DNA of 64,000 nucleotides from positions 28,223,790 through 28,287,789 of the forward strand of contig OY997659.1 of NCBI GenBank assembly GCA_963921795.1, written 5' to 3'. Of this stretch, positions 60,471 to 64,000 are shown in pieces. Position numbers and translations under genes: made by a program. Origin of the DNA: Nannobrachium achirus (Eukaryota; Chordata; Actinopteri; Myctophiformes; Myctophidae). Position 1 is the first letter of the stretch; every line of letters starts with the position of its first letter. The notes under the pieces were generated by a model. That model worked only from the letters and a program-made list of their open reading frames with translations, made no database searches and was not told the origin of the DNA.

Positions 60471-62906
60471 ATGATGGTGCGAGTTAACTTCACAGGCTGG
60501 ATTTTTATGCTATGGATGATTCAACATGTTATTATTTTTGTCTCACTGGTCGAGTCCGAGGGAAATACCGTGCGCTACCAGACCAACGAGGAGGACGGAC
60601 CCGGCACGCTGATCGGAAACCTCGCCAAGGACATGTCCTTGAGCCTGTCGTCTCACCACAGCGGCGCCAAGACCAATTTCAGAATGATGAAACAGTTCAA
60701 CGACACGTTCATCAGGGTGAGGGAGAGCGACGGCGAGCTGACCGTGGGCGAACGCATCGACCGGGAGAGGATATGCAGGCGCGCTCCGCAGTGTCTCATT
60801 ACTTTTGACGTCGTAAATTTCTCAAAAGATCGGTACAAATTGATCCACGTCGAGGTGGAGGTAAAGGATATCAATGACAACTCTCCGGAGTTTCCGAACC
60901 GGGAGTCCGTGGTGGAGATCTCCGAGAACGCACCGGTGGGGTCCCGTGTCCCTTTGGATCCGGCTGTGGACGCCGACGTGGGATCAAACTACATACAGAG
61001 CTATCAGATCTCTGTCAACAGTCATTTTTCCATTGACGTGCTCCTGAGAGCGGATGGGGTTAAATATGCGGAATTGGTGCTAATGAAAGAGCTCGACAGG
61101 GAGACTCAGTCATCATACACAGTGGAGCTGGTCGCCACAGACGGAGGCAACCCGCACAGATCGGGGTCAACGAAGATAACTATAAAAGTGACTGACTTCA
61201 ATGATAATAAGCCCGTTTTCGACCAGAGCAGTTTCTCGGTCAGTTTGCCAGAGGACGCTCCGGTCGGCACTGTCATATTGGACTTGAACGCAGTTGACGC
61301 CGACGAGGGCTTAAACGGAGAGGTCGTCTACGGATTCGGAAAACAGGTTTCTCTCGAGATCCGAGAACTTTTTGAAGTGGAAAATAAATCGGGCTGGCTG
61401 GTGCTCAGGAGCCAGGTCGACTACGAGGACAAAAAAACGTACGAACTAGACGTGCAGGCGACCGATCTGGGCTCCAATCCGAGCCCCTCCGTCTGCAAAA
61501 TCATAATTCACGTCAAAGACGTCAACGACAATGCCCCGGAGATCAGCATCACCCCGATGACCTCCATAACCACCGGCATCGCGCACATCAGCGAGGCAGC
61601 GGACAAGGACAGCCTAGTGGCGCTGATCAGCACCCTGGACAGAGACTCCGGCATCAACAGTCAGGTTCACTGCACGCTGTACGGCCACGACCACTTCAAA
61701 CTTCAGCGAGCCCACGAGGACAGCTACATGATAGTGACGGCGGCCCTCCTGGACAGGGAGAAAATCGCCGAGTACAACTTGACGGTGATGGCCGAGGACT
61801 TCGGGTCACCTCCGCTCAGGAGCATCCTCCAGTACACCGTCAGACTCAGCGACGAGAACGACAACGCCCCTCAGTTCAGCAAACATGTCTACGAAGTTAG
61901 CGTGGTGGAGAACAATGCACCTGGGGCATACATCACAACAGTCGAGGCCAAAGACGGCGATCTGGGCAGCAACGGTAAAGTGACTTACAGACTTTTAGAC
62001 AGCGTTGTAATGGGCTCCCCTATGAACACATTTGTCTCACTCAATTCGGTGTCCGGATCAATATATGCCCTGAGAAGCTTCAATTATGAATTCATGAAAC
62101 AGCTCGAGATACACGTCCAGGCGAGTGATGCGGGGTCACCCCAGCTGCAGAGCACTGCTGTCATCAGGCTAAAAATAGTTGATCAGAATGACAACCAGCC
62201 CTCCATCATAGAGCCGGTCCTCTACAAAGGATCTGCTGAGGTCTTCTTGCCCAAAGACGCGCCCGCGGGTTACGTGGTAACCCACATAAAGGCCACGGAT
62301 GCCGACGAGGGCATCAACGCGCAGCTGTCCTACAAAATCGCCGAGGGAGGACACCTGGGCTTCAGCATCAACAGGGCCACGGGGAAGGTGCACGTGAGCC
62401 GTCAGCTGACCTACGACCTGACGGACAGCGTCAAAGTCACGGTCACGGTCAGTGACAACGGGACCCCTGCCCTGACCTCCACGGCCACCATACACTTCGG
62501 CTTCACGGAGGGCACCGGGTCCAGCGTGCCCTCCATGGTCCAGAACGACGGCGAGGAGCTGTTCGAGTGGGACATGTCCATAGCCATCATCATCGTCCTG
62601 GCTGGGAGCTGCTCCCTGCTCCTGCTGGCCATCATTCTCATCACGACCACTTGCAGCCGCCGGAAAAGGGAGAAGAGAGAGGCGGCGTACGACCAGAAGG
62701 TCGAAGACATGCCGGACGTGGAGAGCGAGGAAGGCGGTCACATCGACTCGCTGATCGCCGGCCACAAGGCCAAGACGTTTGACGTGCACCCATTTCCAGA
62801 GAAGCCCCCGTTGGCCGGCACCAGCACAATGGAGACGGGCTGTGAAGATGGCCGACAGAAAGCGACCATGTTTGAGAACAGCAGGGTGATGGAGGGCAAG
62901 TTGAAG
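60471..62906 (+). CDS. pcdh8: Protocadherin-8 (paraxial protocadherin), exon 1
   Basis: The exon gives 812 codons. Two ATGs are adjacent (60471 and 60474); the second has the better context (A at -3, G at +4). A signal peptide covers about 1-30, and the mature chain starts near GNTVRYQTNEEDGPG. Six cadherin repeats follow, with linkers DINDNSP (133), DFNDNKP (242), DVNDNAP (350), DENDNAP (461) and DQNDNQP (571). The membrane helix is about 702-727, followed by CSRRKREKREAAYD and FDVHPFPEKPPLAG, which resembles FDVLTFPGTGKAPFG of human PCDH8. The exon ends GKLK at AAG|GTAAGT. PCDH8/papc is a delta-2 protocadherin that controls cell sorting, convergent extension and somite boundaries, in part by antagonising C-cadherin adhesion. 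It lies head-to-head with pcdh8l and pcdh17, as human PCDH8 does with PCDH17. Confidence 0.93.
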
Positions 62907-63320
62907 GTAAGTAATCAAGCTTATTGCAAACTGACTAAACCAAATGATCCCTATTCTGTTATAGCAGATCTACAAACTCACGTGTCTGCAACAGTGAGCT
63001 TGTAAAAGGAGAGGACTAAGTACAGACCCCAGAGAGACTGATCAATCATCAACTAATAGTGTAATAGAATAGAATACAATAGACTGTATTTGCCAGAGCA
63101 TAGGACATTTTGGAGCTCAGCTACCAGGGTCAGCATTAAAAAAAAAGACAAGACAAAGAAAACATACATTCTACATTACATACAGTATATCCTACCATAC
63201 TCTTGAAAAGGCAAATAAACTGCACTTCACCGATCATGATTCAGTTCATCAGTCATGATTCATATTGGGTTTGAATCACTGGTTAAATTTGATGTGGATG
63301 TTGTGTTTTCCATCTTGCAG
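62907..63320 (+). other. pcdh8: pcdh8 intron 1
   Basis: 414-bp intron, donor GTAAGT and acceptor CCATCTTGCAG. The exon 1 frame runs 32 codons past the donor to a stop at 63003-63005. The end of that extension is encoded by a foldback copy. Confidence 0.88.
62961..63004. repeat. Foldback copy 20, in pcdh8 intron 1
   Basis: ATAGCAGATCTACAAACTCA then C, a 12-base loop, then GTGAGCTTGTA. The inner arms match the other copies; the outer right arm (GATCNGCTATTTT) is missing. In the exon 1 frame it encodes IADLQTHVSATVSL and the stop codon. Confidence 0.8.
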
Positions 63321-63519
63321 GGCTACTCTACACTACCTGGATATGGAAAAGAAACCCTCAGGCCTATAACCATATGGAAAGGCAACTCATTCACCACCAT
63401 TTCAGCGAGAGATCCCCAGATCAGTGGAAAGGATAGCGGCAAGGGAGACAGCGATTTCAACGACAGTGATTCTGACATAAGTGGAGATGTTCACAAAAAA
63501 GAGTCTCCACCGATAAACA
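63321..63519 (+). CDS. pcdh8: pcdh8 exon 2 (cytoplasmic CM motif exon)
   Basis: 199 bp from TTGCAG|GGCTACTC to AAACA|GTAAGT; phase 0 in, phase 1 out. It encodes [30 protein letters not shown], then [19 protein letters not shown] and [11 protein letters not shown]. Human PCDH8 has WKGHSFNTISGREAEKFSG and the identical acidic block in the same order (from memory). It is the equivalent of exons 2 plus 3 of pcdh8l. The last exon, expected to hold the GHSDRCW motif, is outside the window. Confidence 0.93.
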
Positions 63520-64000
63520 GTAAGTATATAGGCCTATCTGCATGGTATGTGGGTCCACACTCCTGTCGGTCACTGTGACCATGTCTTTGTTGCGACCGTA
63601 GGTCGCACTTACTATCAAAACCTGCACAGTCAGTCAGTCTGTCTGTCTGTCTGTCCGTCTGTCTGTCACACCTCACACGTCACACTATTGCCCTGCTCAT
63701 ATCTCTGCAACCGTTGCCCCCATCCATGCCAAATTTTGCACACACGCTCCTTGCCTGCCAAACTACAACCTCCAAGGACCCCCGGAGCTCCAGGGACCCC
63801 CAGGTCCCTGGGGGACCCCCAGATGTAAAAAATGACCAAATGTGCAAAAATGACCAAATGACCACCCCAACGGGGCTGCTCACGGGGAATTCCCAGGGAC
63901 CACCGACTCCTGCTGCTCCAGAACGGATGCAAAAGTGGTGGCGCCCCCAGTGGAGGACCCCCTCCACTGCAGCTCACATAAAATGCCGTAACTCGGGCTA
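63520..64000 (+). other. pcdh8: pcdh8 intron 2 (partial), repeat-filled
   Basis: From 63595 it carries CAGTCAGTCTGTCTGTC units and CTCATATCTCTGCAACCGTT then GCCCCCATCCATGCC, the complement of the repeat at 53340-53410. It then has CCCAGGGACCCCC-type low-complexity sequence. No coding exon seen. Confidence 0.7.

Noticed and set aside
62169..62918. 249-codon ORF on the minus strand
   Set aside because: Antisense to pcdh8 exon 1; explained by the codon bias of the real gene.

Overview
The window reads as teleost fish nuclear DNA: three spliced vertebrate non-clustered delta-2 protocadherin genes, very long (CA)n tracts, tRNA-derived SINEs, and dense short DNA transposons of which many end in 8-bp target duplications (hAT type). 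It is intron- and intergenic-rich; coding sequence occupies only about 8 kb. The three genes are pcdh17 (minus strand, left edge, last exon outside the window), a pcdh8-subgroup paralogue here called pcdh8l (minus strand, complete, four coding exons, 971 residues), and pcdh8/papc (plus strand, right edge, two exons inside the window).

Layout. 1-5498: pcdh17 exons 3, 2 and 1, followed by its 5' flank to about 6.6 kb. 6.6-24.2 kb: gene-free sequence with microsatellites, the 3' tail of a LINE, a SINE and the first short transposons. 24.2-27.7 kb: pcdh8l. 27.7-60.1 kb: a repeat-rich interval with at least a dozen hAT-like elements, many nested, and some non-repetitive blocks that could be cis-regulatory. 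60.1-63.5 kb: pcdh8 with a recognisable core promoter, a 5' leader carrying a long GA tract and two short upstream ORFs, exon 1 and exon 2. From 63.55 kb to the end: repeat sequence in pcdh8 intron 2.

All three proteins have a signal peptide, six extracellular cadherin repeats with calcium-binding DxNDN linkers, one membrane helix and a cytoplasmic tail. In this family the ectodomains mediate weak homophilic adhesion and the tails signal to the actin and endocytic machinery; pcdh8/papc acts in convergent extension and somite formation. pcdh17 and pcdh8l share the same exon phases (0, 2, 1), whereas pcdh8 has a single fused exon where the other two have two.

The most unusual non-genic signal is a short palindromic (foldback) sequence present about twenty times between 15.8 and 63.0 kb. 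It has arms built on AAAATAGC-N-GATCTACAAGCTCACAA. It lies inside several different families of hAT-like elements, and one copy lies in pcdh8 intron 1, where it supplies the end of the intron read-through ORF. All coordinates and repeat comparisons here were made by eye, without alignment or database search.
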